This document shows positions 12,159 to 22,923 of a stretch of 64,000 nt of DNA, one piece after another. How positions within the stretch are numbered: position 1 is the first letter of the stretch; each line of letters starts with the position of its first letter. Below the pieces are notes generated by a model, which was not told the origin of the DNA, searched no databases, and saw nothing but the letters and a program-made list of their open reading frames with translations. Origin of the DNA: Protonemura montana (taxonomy: Eukaryota; Arthropoda; Insecta; Plecoptera; Nemouridae); contig OX387604.1 of assembly GCA_947568835.1 (NCBI GenBank), forward strand, positions 478,501-542,500, given 5' to 3'. The position numbers and the translations under genes were made by a program.

Positions 12159-14247
12159 ACAGACGTGGTGCAAGGCATACTTGGGGTTGCCCCTGGTTTC
12201 TTTGCTGTGCTTTGCCTGCCTGTTAATCGACTTGCCACTCATTTGTATGCACCGCAATCCACAGTTTTACCTCAACTCGTACCCCAAGAAGTGTACTTGA
12301 CTACATGACTACTTGACTGAGTTAGAGTGATTACTGATTACGATCTTATACACACATCAGACGAAATGTAATGCTACTCAGAAAATAATGTATCTCGCTT
12401 TGAAGAATACAAATAAACATTCTCGAATAAACTCGTTTTTGTTTTAAAGGAGGGCGGAAAACATATTAATTGGCTGACAATGTAAACGAATTGTTCGTTT
12501 CTCCTGATTTGAGCTGAACAGAATATTCATTTTGTTCGTTTGTAGAGTCGAGCGTGAACTTTATTACAGGGGTTACTCTGATTCCAGCACGCGGACAAAT
12601 CAAGTTTTGATTTTAAAAAAGGGAAAAAAACGAGAGAAATCATGTACCTGTCGCCTCTAGCCATGCTTTTATTATTAAATTTTGATCCGAATTTAAGATT
12701 ATTTCACTGCATAGAACCAACCTACTTTGGTGGGACAACATTGCTTCGCCTTTCCATATTGCATTTCTGCACGAATAATTCCATCTTTCAATTGAGTGAA
12801 TGCAACAATTTTTAATATCGGTAGCGAGAGAATACTTCACCCCTTCCTTGACTGGAAACGATGTTGAGAATCAGCTGACAGCGGTGACCCTCCCGCCCTC
12901 TCCCTTTCACCACTCAGCTTGCCAAAATAATATCATCACTTTGAAGCCCTTAACATGTAGCATCTCAACATGTAACATCTTCAACACAGCCCAAGCAAGA
13001 CAACTTGCTTGGGCGAGAAGGTTGGGGGAGGGCGTTAGGATAGTAGTGGTATATTAATGTTCATCATCTATAAGCTATACATTCCAGACTATTCCTTACA
13101 CTTTTCTTTCCGCCCAAATCAAGATTAAAGCGATTATAGTTCGCAACGCCTTGTAAGTATAGTCCACCGAGCTATGTTAAGCAGCTACCTTTTTTTGTTT
13201 CACCGGGAAACTCGTAGGAAAAGAGCGAATTGTGGTGCAAAAGTAATTTTACATCGTTACATGGCCAAAGCAAAGCAAATGCAAGCCAAAATATATCTGG
13301 AGCACATCCACGAGGCCCCTATACATTCCCACCCCCGTTTCTTCTTGCGTGTTTACTCAATACCGCGCCTTGCTATTGATCGCAAGGCTTTCCAGCATGG
13401 TAAATAAGTGCTCCGGAAAAGTGATATGTTCTGCATACAATTTAGGCGGACCGTTGCGTCATCAGCATTGTCTAGCAGGCCAAGCAGTGAATCATTCACC
13501 ACCCCTTCCTCCCGCAACCTCCAGCAACCTCCAAACAACAACCTCACAACATCCCCCACCAGGAACAAACCCAACCCCACCCCTGACACTCTTAAAACTT
13601 GTCGGCAAAAGGAGTGCCTATATTCAAGTCAACAACAGCGAATAATCAATGAATCATTTAAATTACATTCAAGTTAGAATGTAGCTGAGAAAGTGACTCC
13701 CTCAAAAGTTAGTCGAATCTCTCTATTCTGCTCTTAAAAGCTGTCGACAAATTTAAATTTTTCAAAGTTTCGGCTGAGGGTAGTTTTGAAGTTAGATGCA
13801 TTGTATGTGCATTGCGTTTGAAGTGGGGAGTAGGGGGATTTGGAAGGGCTAGAGGTCGACTTCTTGGGGCAATTCGATATTTTTATTTTTGAGAAGTCGA
13901 GTTGGGCTTGTGGACACCTAGTTATTGAGTATTTTATTATTCAATTCGCACATGAAGTATTTTATTCGCACAAGTATTTCGCATGTCATGCCTCTGATTT
14001 CGTCCTCCAAGTCCTCATCACATTTTACTGAAACTTAGCCAATGTCCCAGTATTTGCCTCTTGCTGTTTCTTAAACCCGTCTTCGCGAGAGGCTTACGCC
14101 ATGTCAATTCACGTTTTTCATTCCTGAGAAGGATCCGCAAGTCTTTTCAAGATTCTTCCTAATCCGACCTCCGACTCCGAGATGATCGCCAGAGCAATGA
14201 AATGTGTACGTCGTGATATCGATGCTTCGCATGTCCTCCTAGGAATG
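12159..14247. other. Single-copy DNA, no gene recognised; one strong hairpin
   Basis: Open frames here reach about 98 codons without recognisable similarity. The hairpin at 12989-13014 is listed separately. The C-rich patch at about 13490-13590 is low complexity. Confidence 0.6.
12989..13014. other. Perfect 11-bp hairpin with ACAA loop
   Basis: GCCCAAGCAAG, the four-base loop ACAA, then the exact complement CTTGCTTGGGC. A T-run does not follow, so it does not match a bacterial-type terminator, and no histone-type stem-loop consensus is present. Confidence 0.85.
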
Positions 14248-14553
14248 CTGGGCAAGCTGGGCAAGCTAGGCAAGCTGGGCAAGCTAGGCAAGCTGGGCAA
14301 GCTAGGCAAGCTAGGCAAGCTGGGCAAGCTGGGCAAGCTAGGCAAGCTGGGCAAGCTGGGCAGGCTGGGCAAGCTAGGCAAGCTGGGCAAGCTGGGCAAG
14401 CTAGGCAAGCTAGGCAAGCTAGGCAAGCTGGGCAAGCTAGGCAAGCTGGGCAGGCTGGGCAAGCTAGGCAAGCTGGGCAAGCTAGGCAAGCTAGGCAAGC
14501 TAGGCAGGCTGGGCAAGCTAGGCAAGCTGGGCAGGCTGGGCAAGCTGGGCATG
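14248..14553. repeat. Nonamer minisatellite CTRGGCARG, 34 copies
   Basis: There are 34 consecutive 9-bp units and no indel outside the unit phase. Variation is almost confined to position 3 (G or A) and position 8 (A, or G in four units: 13, 23, 29 and 32); the final unit ends CATG. The order of variants repeats with a period of 9-10 units: units 13-23 match units 23-32 if one unit is lost. The unit carries no stop codon in one plus and two minus frames, so frames of about 145-159 codons (LGK, LPS and ACP repeats) are compositional. Confidence 0.97.
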
Positions 14554-15345
14554 CGACCACTTTATGGTAACAGTTTATGCTGTACAGGAGGAGACTGCAT
14601 CCATAAAGTTGTTTACTAGCAAAACCAACAGCATTCATGCATCATCCCTCGAAAACTGCTGAGTGGCATCGTAGCAATAACAATGTATACTTCCATCTTT
14701 CTTGTCAGACAGACAACAAGCCATATTATTGCCATATTCGAAAATCTCTTTCCGAGAGGAAATAGGAAATAAGCCTCGCATGAAATTGATTAAACACTAT
14801 TGAGGGCGTGAAAACCGGCAACGAAAACAAGGAAGTTGTGAGTTTGTTGTTCCCAAAGAACTTCGAATCGAGCCAACTGCCCTTTGCGAAACGTTTCAAT
14901 TATTTCTCATGACCAGATAAAATTAGGTCTCCTGTGGCTGAATTACACCCCCAAGAAGCTAGCGTTGAGCCTAATCCAAATTCTACACATTTACCATCAC
15001 ATTTACATCTGTACCGCCGACCGGCTAAAGTTCTAGCATAGAAAACACTTATCAACTATTATTGTGTTTCACCTTTAGCTGGTTGAGTTATCGTCCATTG
15101 CCAAATGCATCTGACAGAGATAAGAAACATTGCCACGTCACGTGCTATCTAGCTTTCGCGTAAATAATGACACCTATCATTGACACCCGGCTTTCTATTC
15201 GTTTCCCCGTCAATCGTAGTTGGTCCATGCATGCAAGCCGCTGGTTGTACCATTCATGAGAGAAATGACCGTCATCCATTATCACTGGCGATAACGATGT
15301 GTGGACAGTGGACACTGGTCACTTGGATGTTGGATGTGCTGGTCA

Positions 15346-15360
15346 CCTAACCTAACCTAA
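15346..15360 (-). repeat. Three CCTAA units (telomere-like, minus orientation)
   Basis: Three exact CCTAA units, the complement of the TTAGG arthropod telomere unit, are followed by CGTAG. The same CCTAACGTAG word occurs inside the SINE-like element at about 19846, so this may be a trace of a related element and not of telomeric sequence. Confidence 0.6.
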
Positions 15361-15470
15361 CGTAGAGCGTCTCTATCAACATCTGTGTGTATTGTCCAGT
15401 TAGGAAATCATCATTGGGCATCTAATGGAGCGTAAGAGCGCGATACGATAAGAATGCGTTGCATGTGCGA

Positions 15471-15510
15471 GGCTGACCGGGGCTGGCCGGGGCTGACCGG
15501 GGCTGGCCGG
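15471..15510. repeat. 10-bp GGCTGRCCGG repeat, four copies
   Basis: Units alternate A/G/A/G at position 6, giving a perfect 20-bp dimer present twice. It is a minimal example of a two-step expansion: first a 10-mer, then a 20-mer. Confidence 0.95.
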
Positions 15511-16123
15511 GGTATATGAAGACCGTGAGTTGCTACCTCGTGTATGTCCGATCTCCAACCCTTATAAATACTGCACTGAGCGATGTCAAAAAAAAAGCTA
15601 CCCATCCCTGTTTCCAACCGCATTAACCAGCACAACAAATGATGTCACGCGAATGGTGCTAGGGTCCAGTCCACTCAACCGTGGTCCATCACCATAAAGT
15701 CGAACAAGGCTCAGGAATACCGAACAGATATCCAAGTAATAATATTGAAATACAATCAAATCTCCTGTCTGGAGACGTACAAATATGACTTGCTGTTTAA
15801 TGTGGCTGAATTTCATGTACAATGCAAGTGCATTGCTAAGAATGAGGATAAAAATGATGATGAAAGGTTACATCTAATTGGCGAGAGACCTTTTGTTTTG
15901 CGGCATAGCGAAATCGCAGACATAGTGAGGGTAGTATGACGGTAGGGACATGGTAGACCAGTCATCTGTCAGCTGATACTCGCAGTCAGAAGCACCCCTA
16001 GGGACTTGGGAGAACACATCAGCCTGCTATTGTGTTCATTTTAATTTTTATTCGTCCCATTTTGCATCACTTAGTCAGTAGGTTCACCATCTGTCAACCA
16101 AGTGTAAACAACTAGCAAATGGC

Positions 16124-16171
16124 CACGCATACACACGCATACACACGCACACACACACTCACACACAACAC
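16124..16171. repeat. CA-rich microsatellite
   Basis: Two ACGCATACAC units pass into an imperfect (CA)n run. Confidence 0.85.
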
Positions 16172-16894
16172 AAGCGCTCCGAGCGGGTGCAGGCTGCGTC
16201 GCTTGAAATCTGATAAACAACTTGCGGGGAATAATCAATTCTCAAAGCCTTCCGTTGTTCCGGGGTAATGGATTATGTAAGGGATTTAACACCATGTTGT
16301 GATGACGTCTGTACTATATTTATAGCCCATAACCAGGCTCGAAATTTCGGAGACTCTCGATCCTTGATGTGGCTGGAAGTGGCAGGATCGAGCTAAGGAG
16401 ACAGTTGGTCAAGGAAGTGGGCAGGAAGAGCCCATTCAGCGTCCCACTGGTCCATTGCGCTCTAGGGAAATCAGGTAGCCAAACAGCATCTAATGATAGT
16501 AGAGGATTCGACTAGCATCCGACATTTAGTCAGTCGAGAGGCAAACGATTGCCTGACTATCTCACCCAAACAGTATCTTCCAGCTTAGCAATAAGAAAGA
16601 ACTGATAAAATAGCCTGTTTCTTTCAGCTTCATGCACATTTGCAACCAGTTAACGTGTGCTTGCTCATATCCACACCGTCTCCTCCATGTATATATCATT
16701 CTTAGTGGCCAATCTTAGGGGATGCTCCACGTGCCCCTCCTGAAGCGCACAATATTAGCCCGTAGCGGGGTGCAGACGCCATTAGCACGGACTAGAATCT
16801 ACATTCCAAATACCCATGGATCCCCTGGGCCAACTGCCCCGGGTCGGCGAGACCAACGCAGGCCGCGAGTAGCGAATAGTGACACGCACTGTTG

Positions 16895-16943
16895 CGCTGG
16901 GTAACGCCGGGTAGCGCCGAGTAGCACTGGGTAGCGCCGGGTA
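16895..16943. repeat. 10-bp GTAGCGCCGG repeat, 4-5 copies
   Basis: Degenerate decamers GTAACGCCGG, GTAGCGCCGA, GTAGCACTGG and GTAGCGCCGG. Each copy has one or two differences, so it is older than most decamer arrays here. Confidence 0.9.
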
Positions 16944-17150
16944 ATATCACCCATCGCGTTGCTGTGCCCTCTACGCGCAGAGCAGACACCAGGGACAGGT
17001 GTTATAAGAGCTAAGTCGACGCCAAATATCGTTATCATTGCAGGTAAACAAAACTGCTCGAGTTGATAGCAACTCGTAAACAACACAGGGCAGGAGTGAC
17101 GATCTCATTAAGTTGGGATGTTAACAGTGTAAGCATTCCTAGCAATGCAA

Positions 17151-17200
17151 CCCCCTTCCCCCTCCCCCACCCCTCCCCACCCCTCCCCCACCCCTCTCTC
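17151..17200. repeat. C-rich (CCCCTCCCCA)n tract
   Basis: Polypyrimidine tract with runs of four to five C interrupted by T and A. The minus strand is quadruplex-prone. Confidence 0.85.
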
Positions 17201-17662
17201 GACACACAGTAGACACAGTCCCGACGTACATCGAGGGACCAGAGAGAGAGAACGAGCGAGAATAATGAGAAAGTGCGAAGCGTAATGAGAAGAAAGGGGG
17301 AAGGGAACTGATAAAGCTACAGAAAGATGGCAAGGCAACAAAGTAGCAAACTCTCATTACGCAGTAAGGAAACAAGACGAAGGGAGAGAAGGAAACACTC
17401 ATGAGACAAAAATACAAAATATTAGTCGCATTAAAACAAACGTGGCAGATTGGGATCCTCGATCCACGCTTTGCGCTAAGCGTTTACATAAATTCAATTG
17501 TATGTAGCGTCGGTGTGAAAGAGGTGGGTCGTATCGTAACGCAGTCTCACCCCTAGCTCAGCAAACAAACAATCTGTTGGGTGCTGCCGCTGCCGCTGCC
17601 GCCAGCTTTACACAGGTACTACGTCTCGAAGAACCTCGGCACGACGCAATGCAAATTCAGGC
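17201..17662. other. Purine-rich unique DNA, no gene recognised
   Basis: A GAGA/AGAA-rich region on the plus strand (about 17235-17400) is followed by a (GCTGCC)n-like trace at about 17582-17602. No supported coding sequence. Confidence 0.6.
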
Positions 17663-18422
17663 CCTTGTCTTGCCTTGTCTTGTCTTGTCTTGCCTTGCCT
17701 TGCCCTGCCTTGCGTTGCCTTGCCTTGCCTTGCCTTGCGTTGCCTTGCCTTGCCCTGCCTTGCGTTGCCTTGCCTTGCCTTGCCTTGCCTTGCCTTGCCT
17801 TGCCTTGCCTTGCCTTGCCTTGCCTTGCCTTGCCCTGCCTTGCCTTGTCTTGCCTTGCCATGCCTTGCCTTGCCTTGCCTTGCCTTGCCTTGCCTTGCCT
17901 TGCCTTGCCTTGCCTTGCCCTGCCTTGCCTTGCGTTGCCTTGCCTTGCCCTGCCTTGCGTTGCCTTGCCTTGCCTTGCCATGCCTTGTCTTGTCTTGCCT
18001 TGCCTCGCCTTGCCTCGCCTTGCCTTGCCTTTCCTTGCCTTGCCTTGTCTTGCCTTGCCTTGCCTTGCCTTGCCTTGCCTTGCCTTGCCTTGCCATGCCT
18101 TGTCTTGTCTTGTCTTGCCTTGCCTCGCCTTGCCTTTCCTTGCCTTGCCTTGCCTTGCCTTGCCATGCCTTGCCTTGCCTTGCCCTGCCTTGCCTTGCCT
18201 TGCCTTGCCTTGCCTTGTCTTGCCATGCCTTGCCGTGCCTTGCCTTGTCTTGTCTTGTCTTGCCATGCCTTGCCTTGCCTTGTCTTGCCTTGTCTTGCCT
18301 TGTCTTGCCTTGCCTTGCCTTGCCTTGCCTTGCCTTGCCTTGCCTTGCCTTGCCTTGCCTTGCCTTGCCTTGCCTTGCCTTACCTTGTCTTGCCTTGCCT
18401 TGTCTTTCCTCGTCTTGTCTTG
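17663..18422. repeat. CCTTG pentamer satellite, 152 units
   Basis: The array holds 760 bp of 5-bp units with the phase kept from first to last. Substitutions are seen at every position: TCTTG, CGTTG, CCATG, CCCTG, CCTCG and CCTTT units. Blocks of variant units recur. For example, the order CCATG, TCTTG, TCTTG, CCTTG, CCTCG begins near 17978, and a very similar order with one extra TCTTG begins near 18092, both followed by a CCTTT unit; this suggests copying of blocks of about 115 bp. CCTTG has no stop in any of six frames, so the 274-308-codon frames on both strands (LPCLA and ARQGK repeats) have no coding value. Confidence 0.98.
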
Positions 18423-19705
18423 CCGATATGGCAGGGCGCGACCCACCTTGCTTGTTGGCATTCTTTCAATGTGTATTTCTATCATTAGCCAACAGATAGA
18501 ATATTGAATCACAGAACAGATGAGAAATGGGATCAACAGCTGTACCGATATTATCTCAGTGCCTTCATATAAGGAAATTTATTCATTTCCCTTCACTAAG
18601 ACGCTGGACATCCGAGTAACATTATTCGGGGCTTGTCAGCCGTCGCCGGGGAGCTAATCAGAATGCAAAACTGCACCTTGGGTTCCTCGGGTTATGCCTT
18701 GAGGGAAATGAGACGAGATTGAGTGCAGATCAAGTCGAATTTATCGATTTACTAGACATATACGAGAGATGTTATCAAAACCGAAATCAATTCTCGATTA
18801 TTTACACACCCCCGAATATAATCCAACTGTCAGGAAGCGATCTGAGTTTCTTTGGTTGACATGGTATCAACGTGACTGGTCACGCCGATTTCAATGTCCG
18901 AAGAATAACCATCTATTTTTTTTAAAGGCGGGGAAAACTTTGAGCGAAGTGTCACCCCTGAAGCCAGAAAAGCAGGAAAAGCGACTTGAGGTAAGTAAAT
19001 GATTGTTTCCTTCGCTCAAGATTCTAGCGGCTGCATATCAGGTACTCGTAACTGTCCAGAACATGCGAATCCTTCTACATTCCCTTGTCCACTTTGTGGT
19101 GAAATGAACTTCTTCAAGAAGAGAGGTACAAATCTTCATCGGGAGTTCTCCGCTAGCGTTGTCAAGTACTTGCTTTCCTGTGTTACAGTTGAAAGAAGTG
19201 AAGTGGAGTAGGTACTGGGGAAGAACGGGACTCGTTTATGTTTGCATCAGCTTTGTTCAAATGACACTAAAATCTGTGTACAGTTATGAGCCCTTGAGAG
19301 TGAACAGCGCTATTTGCTGAAATATGACATCGTCTCCTCCTTTGAAATCACCATGAAATACGAATCAATGGTGCAAATAATGCACACAATTAATTGTGAA
19401 TATTTGAAAAGTGCGAGTTCAGTTTCAATTTGCATCAGATTTTAGTGAAAGAATAAAAAAACTGTAGAGTTATATATCCTTGGAAGTGCAACACACATTT
19501 TGTTTAAACATAACTTCCTCTTACTCAATAAAGAATCATTATGAATCAATTGCAGAAATATATAAGCTTATAATAAACTAGCACTATCGAGATTCAATGC
19601 GTCAGAACAGAAATAGCTGGGGTTAGTTGCTTGGACCCACAACCGGGGTGATTTCGACGTCTCAGAGATTCTGTATCGAAGATCTAGGTGGCAGTTGCTG
19701 TCTGT
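18423..19705. other. AT-rich single-copy DNA, no gene recognised
   Basis: The frames at 18769-19211 (70-77 codons) overlap at one codon and show no family resemblance. Nothing else stands out. Confidence 0.6.
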
Positions 19706-19738
19706 GTTAGGTTAGGTTAGGTCAGGTTAGGTTAGGTT
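19706..19738 (+). repeat. TTAGG telomere-like tract (left flank of SINE-like element)
   Basis: About six TTAGG units with one TCAGG variant abut the 3' end of the SINE-like element. TTAGG is the common arthropod telomere unit; a tract this short is an interstitial trace and not a telomere. Confidence 0.85.
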
Positions 19739-19739
19739 T

Positions 19740-20117
19740 GATTAATAAGTGGTGTTTAACGACGCACTATTTTGACATCTGGCCATGCGGCACTGGTCTA
19801 ATGGCGTCGGTGAATGAGAGGATGATGATGAAAATGATGATGAACCTAACGTAGCCTAGAAGGGAGGGGGGGAAACCCGGTGCCGGCACGTCGAAGAGCA
19901 CCAAGGGGACCACCGGCTTAACGTCCCTTCCGAAGGACGGTACAACTCGAACAACAGGATTCCTCTACAAATCCATGCTGTCGAGAGGTTGATAAGCAAG
20001 GCGAGTGAAGTTACTGTACTAACTTTCATCCCTCCAACCTCTCTCCCAAACAGAACTGGTCATGTGTATGATGGTCACCCATCTAATAACTGACTCAGCG
20101 TAGTGTTGCTTAACTTC
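19740..20117 (-). mobile_element. 5S rRNA-derived SINE-like element, 5'-truncated
   Basis: Read on the minus strand, the element starts at 20117 with a stretch like the internal part of animal 5S rRNA (GAAGTTAAGCA ... AGATGGGTGACC). It continues through a body of about 200 bp and a GC-rich core at 19871-19940 (GGACGTTAAGCCGG, CCCCTTGGTGCTCTTCGA, GTGCCGGCACCGGGTTTCC). After a (CAT)n-rich segment it ends in a tail with CGTCGTTAAACACCAC. SINEs with a 5S head are classed as SINE3 and are transcribed by RNA polymerase III from internal boxes. The core words match an interspersed repeat I associate with arthropod genomes, but I cannot name the family. The first roughly 46 bases of a 5S head are missing and replaced by TTAGG units, so this copy is probably inactive. 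Non-autonomous; no protein is encoded. Confidence 0.65.
20073..20117 (-). promoter_or_regulatory. 5S-like internal control region (A box to C box)
   Basis: On the minus strand GAAGTTAAGCA corresponds to GAAGCTAAGCA in vertebrate 5S (A-box region), and AGATGGGTGACC corresponds to GGATGGGAGACC (C box). The spacing between the two matches is the same as in 5S rRNA. In 5S genes these boxes bind TFIIIA. Whether this diverged copy is transcribed cannot be told from sequence. Confidence 0.6.
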
Positions 20118-20120
20118 TTT

Positions 20121-20150
20121 TGGTTAGGTTATGGTTAGGTTAGGTTAGTT
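20121..20150 (+). repeat. TTAGG-like tract (right flank of SINE-like element)
   Basis: GGTTAGGTTATGGTTAGGTTAGG runs in the same orientation as the tract at 19706, so the element sits between two telomere-like tracts. These could be a target-site duplication of a pre-existing tract, or the element may have inserted into TTAGG DNA. Confidence 0.8.
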
Positions 20151-20786
20151 GAAATCACAGCGATACGTAAGTCGCTCGTCCACTATTTCAACGCAAACAT
20201 TTGACTCTTTCGCCGATGCCGAATAATTAGTAGGCAGAAATATCGCACGTGGTTTATTTTGAAAACAACACAATGATCTTGCCAGTCACGAGTTGCCAAA
20301 GCAATTTATTTTGAAAACGATCTCAGAATGAATGCTATACAACTAAGTCGAGTAGGCGGAAGGTTTCGTCGGGCGTTTTTTTTAGATACCTAATGAGCGA
20401 AGGAAATGTGAAAATTGGAACATTGCCGCTTATTAGCATGCAAATAAAGATTTGACATGTCAGTAGTGCGTGATTAAATAACATTCTCTCGACAATAAAA
20501 TCACATGAATTGATCTCCTTCGATCGGACCGATCGGACCGATCGGACCCTGAGAAAGTTATGGGAAGGGTTATTCTCTTCGAATGACTTGGTTCTTGGGT
20601 TATTTACGTTCAATTCTTCCACATAAACAAACCCCCTCTAGCTAAACAAGTTGGAGACAGAGAAGAATATTGCCGAATACGATTTAATGTCAGGCAATGA
20701 AACTTTCTTCTCCTGACTCGATCTGATAGTTTGACCAGTTAAATGTGCTTATGTGTTGTTTCTGCGAATGGACAAGCTCCTATGCA

Positions 20787-20869
20787 TGGCTATGGAGGGC
20801 TATGATGGGCTATGTAGGGCTATGTAGGGCTATGGAGGGCTATGGAGGGCTATGGAGGGCTATGGAGGC
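20787..20869. repeat. 10-bp GGGCTATGGA repeat, about 8 copies
   Basis: GGCTATGGAG decamers. The central copies read GATG and GTAG at the variable end, and the last four are perfect. Confidence 0.95.
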
Positions 20870-21752
20870 CATCGTTGGCGCCAGAGGAGCGATCAAATTG
20901 AAGTTGCCACAAAATAACATCCCTGACCATTCTTTCACTAGTTTACCGACACGTAACACCAAACATCGGACAGGTCTACGGAATGAGCTGAAATTAATGC
21001 AAATTGGATTATTCATCCCCTAAAAGGGCTCACCTTTGATGGCTCACCTTTGATGGCTCACCACGTGCTTCAAAGCACCGTTGGGAAAATTGCGCCAAAA
21101 TGTTTCTTTACGTTAACAAAAATGCTGATACATGTGATTTGGTTTCGTCAGAAATAGCGAAGAAATGTCCACTGCAATAGTGAAGATAAGTATGTGTATG
21201 CATGTAGGTTGGCTACCGCTAGTTGATGGTCTAGTCATGGACCCAGTGGTTTCAGCCCCCTGCTTGTGTCCCGTATAGTGTAGTGCACTTATTCGTAATC
21301 TAGTACTATTGGAAAGCAGAGGAAAGCAGAGGAACCGATTTATAATCATGTGGCGCTACTGCAATACTGCGGTGGCTATCCTAGGATTAACGTCCAAGCA
21401 AAGGATGATAGCATGCCATCGCCATCGCCGGTGTCGGTGCCGGTGCCACGAAAAGACGCTTATCTGCCAGACCATTCATATCTTGCATCATGCACATGCA
21501 GCCGCACGGTCCTTGGTAGAGTGTTCATTTGGTAAGTCGTCATGCCATAGAAGATATTACGGGGTGTATAAGTCACTGTCTGACCACATTATTACCTTAA
21601 TCTGTAGTGCTTTGTAGAATCAAGCTAAGCGCAGGAACTCCTGGCGGGGACAGTAGAACTGTTCCGAGATTATTAGAGCTTGACCATTTTCAATGTTAGG
21701 GTGGGAGCTTCACCGTACTCCTTGTTCCCATTCGAATAATCAGGCAATCGCC

Positions 21753-21792
21753 AGAAGATTGCTTTATAATCAACTGTAAAAAGTAATCTTCT
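21753..21792. other. 13-bp stem-loop, one G-T pair
   Basis: AGAAGATTGCTTT at 21753-21765 pairs with AAAGTAATCTTCT at 21780-21792 across a 14-base loop. All 13 positions pair if one G-U wobble is allowed on the plus-strand RNA. Confidence 0.75.
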
Positions 21793-22817
21793 AATATCAT
21801 GAAGATAATAACTAATTGTTATTGCGTATTAGTGTTAGTGTGTGCATTATTGTTAGTTGTAAATTGCGCTAGTAAAATCACACAAACTGGGGACAGATCC
21901 TTGGACTTTTCATTAGGTGAGATGGCAAACGGAGAGTGAGACTAAATTAGTTCCATCAAGAGTGACTGATAAGACATTACCTCCCCTTACCCTTCCCCTA
22001 CCACTTTCCCCTTTCCACTCTCTAGCCCCTCTACGACGCCCCACACTCACCTCAAGCACCCTTTTGAAAGTACGACTCCAAAGTCTTTCTGAATTTGATT
22101 CTGTTCCTATACTCATAGGCGTCGATTAGTTCCCCTTTTACCAATTCACCACGACTTCTTATCACAAATGATTGTTAAAACTTCCTTCCGCTTTTGTTTT
22201 CAGTCTTGGTGGGACACAACAGATCACGAGACTTCATTTATTAGCAAGTATTGCAGTATAGGCTCGAGACGTAGGCAGAGAAAGCTAAGACTGCCAACTA
22301 AGACGGATTTGCGTTTCTTTGCAATGTTCGTTTATGCTTTGGATACGCGTTACTTCTTTCTCTCCAGCACCCTTTGCCCGCAACCCCATTTCCTTACACT
22401 TCCCTGAGCGTCATCTAGCAAAAGTACGAAACTATAACACTGTACAATAGCAAAGTATTAGACATTTAGACCTTTCAACTTTCAAGCACCACCACGGAAA
22501 ACTATATTATTACGTCACGACCATTTCTTTTCTTCTCTTTTCAATACGAAAACAACGCGGAAATGCATTCAGATTTTAGTCCATTTTCGTGACGCAAACT
22601 CACGGAAAGCAAGGGGATGCATTAAGCCACATTTTTATTATTAAATAAAATTTTATTTTTTTTATTCATGTTTGGAAATGCCAGGAATTTTGTAGTCTCC
22701 ATTGTTTTCTTAGGTTCCGTGCCGTGGATGAGGACATCCGGGAAGCAAGTTCTTGTTGCTGAACCTGGGGATGTTTGAAGAAATCCAGGATATTTTCTCA
22801 GCATACACTTATACATA

Positions 22818-22857
22818 CCGTGAACCACCGTGAACCACCGTGAACCACCGTGAACCC
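22818..22857. repeat. 10-bp TGAACCACCG repeat, four copies
   Basis: Near-perfect decamers; the last unit ends CCCC. Confidence 0.93.
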
Positions 22858-22874
22858 CATGATCTCTATATATT

Positions 22875-22923
22875 CCCCCCCCCCCCCTCCCCCCCATCAC
22901 CACCCACCTTCACCCACCTTCAC
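22875..22923. repeat. Poly-C and (CACCCACCTT)n
   Basis: Runs of 12 and 7 C are followed by CACCCACCTT repeated about twice. It lies directly beside the 22818 decamer and forms a compound repetitive block with it. Confidence 0.88.

Larger units (their letters stand above)
14554..17150. other. Single-copy DNA with several small arrays
   Basis: No gene is recognised. The individual arrays are listed separately: CCTAA at 15346, a 10-bp repeat at 15471, a CA-rich tract at 16124 and a 10-bp repeat at 16895. The remainder holds only short overlapping frames. Confidence 0.6.
20151..22817. other. Single-copy DNA with small arrays and one hairpin
   Basis: No gene is recognised. Small arrays: CGATCGGAC three times at 20521-20548; a 14-bp GGCTCACCTTTGAT unit 2.3 times at about 21028-21062; and GGAAAGCAGA twice at about 21311-21330. 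The 20787 decamer and the 21753 hairpin are listed separately. Confidence 0.6.

Noticed and set aside
12989-13014. Bacterial rho-independent terminator or histone stem-loop
   Set aside because: No T-run follows, the stem does not match the histone consensus, and the context is eukaryotic.
17577-18536. Five long frames (162-308 codons) on both strands across the CCTTG array
   Set aside because: CCTTG has no stop in any of six frames. Mutually overlapping frames cannot all be coding, and none has non-repeat domains.
19706-20150. True telomere sequence
   Set aside because: Only about six TTAGG units on each side of an interspersed element; the tracts are interstitial.
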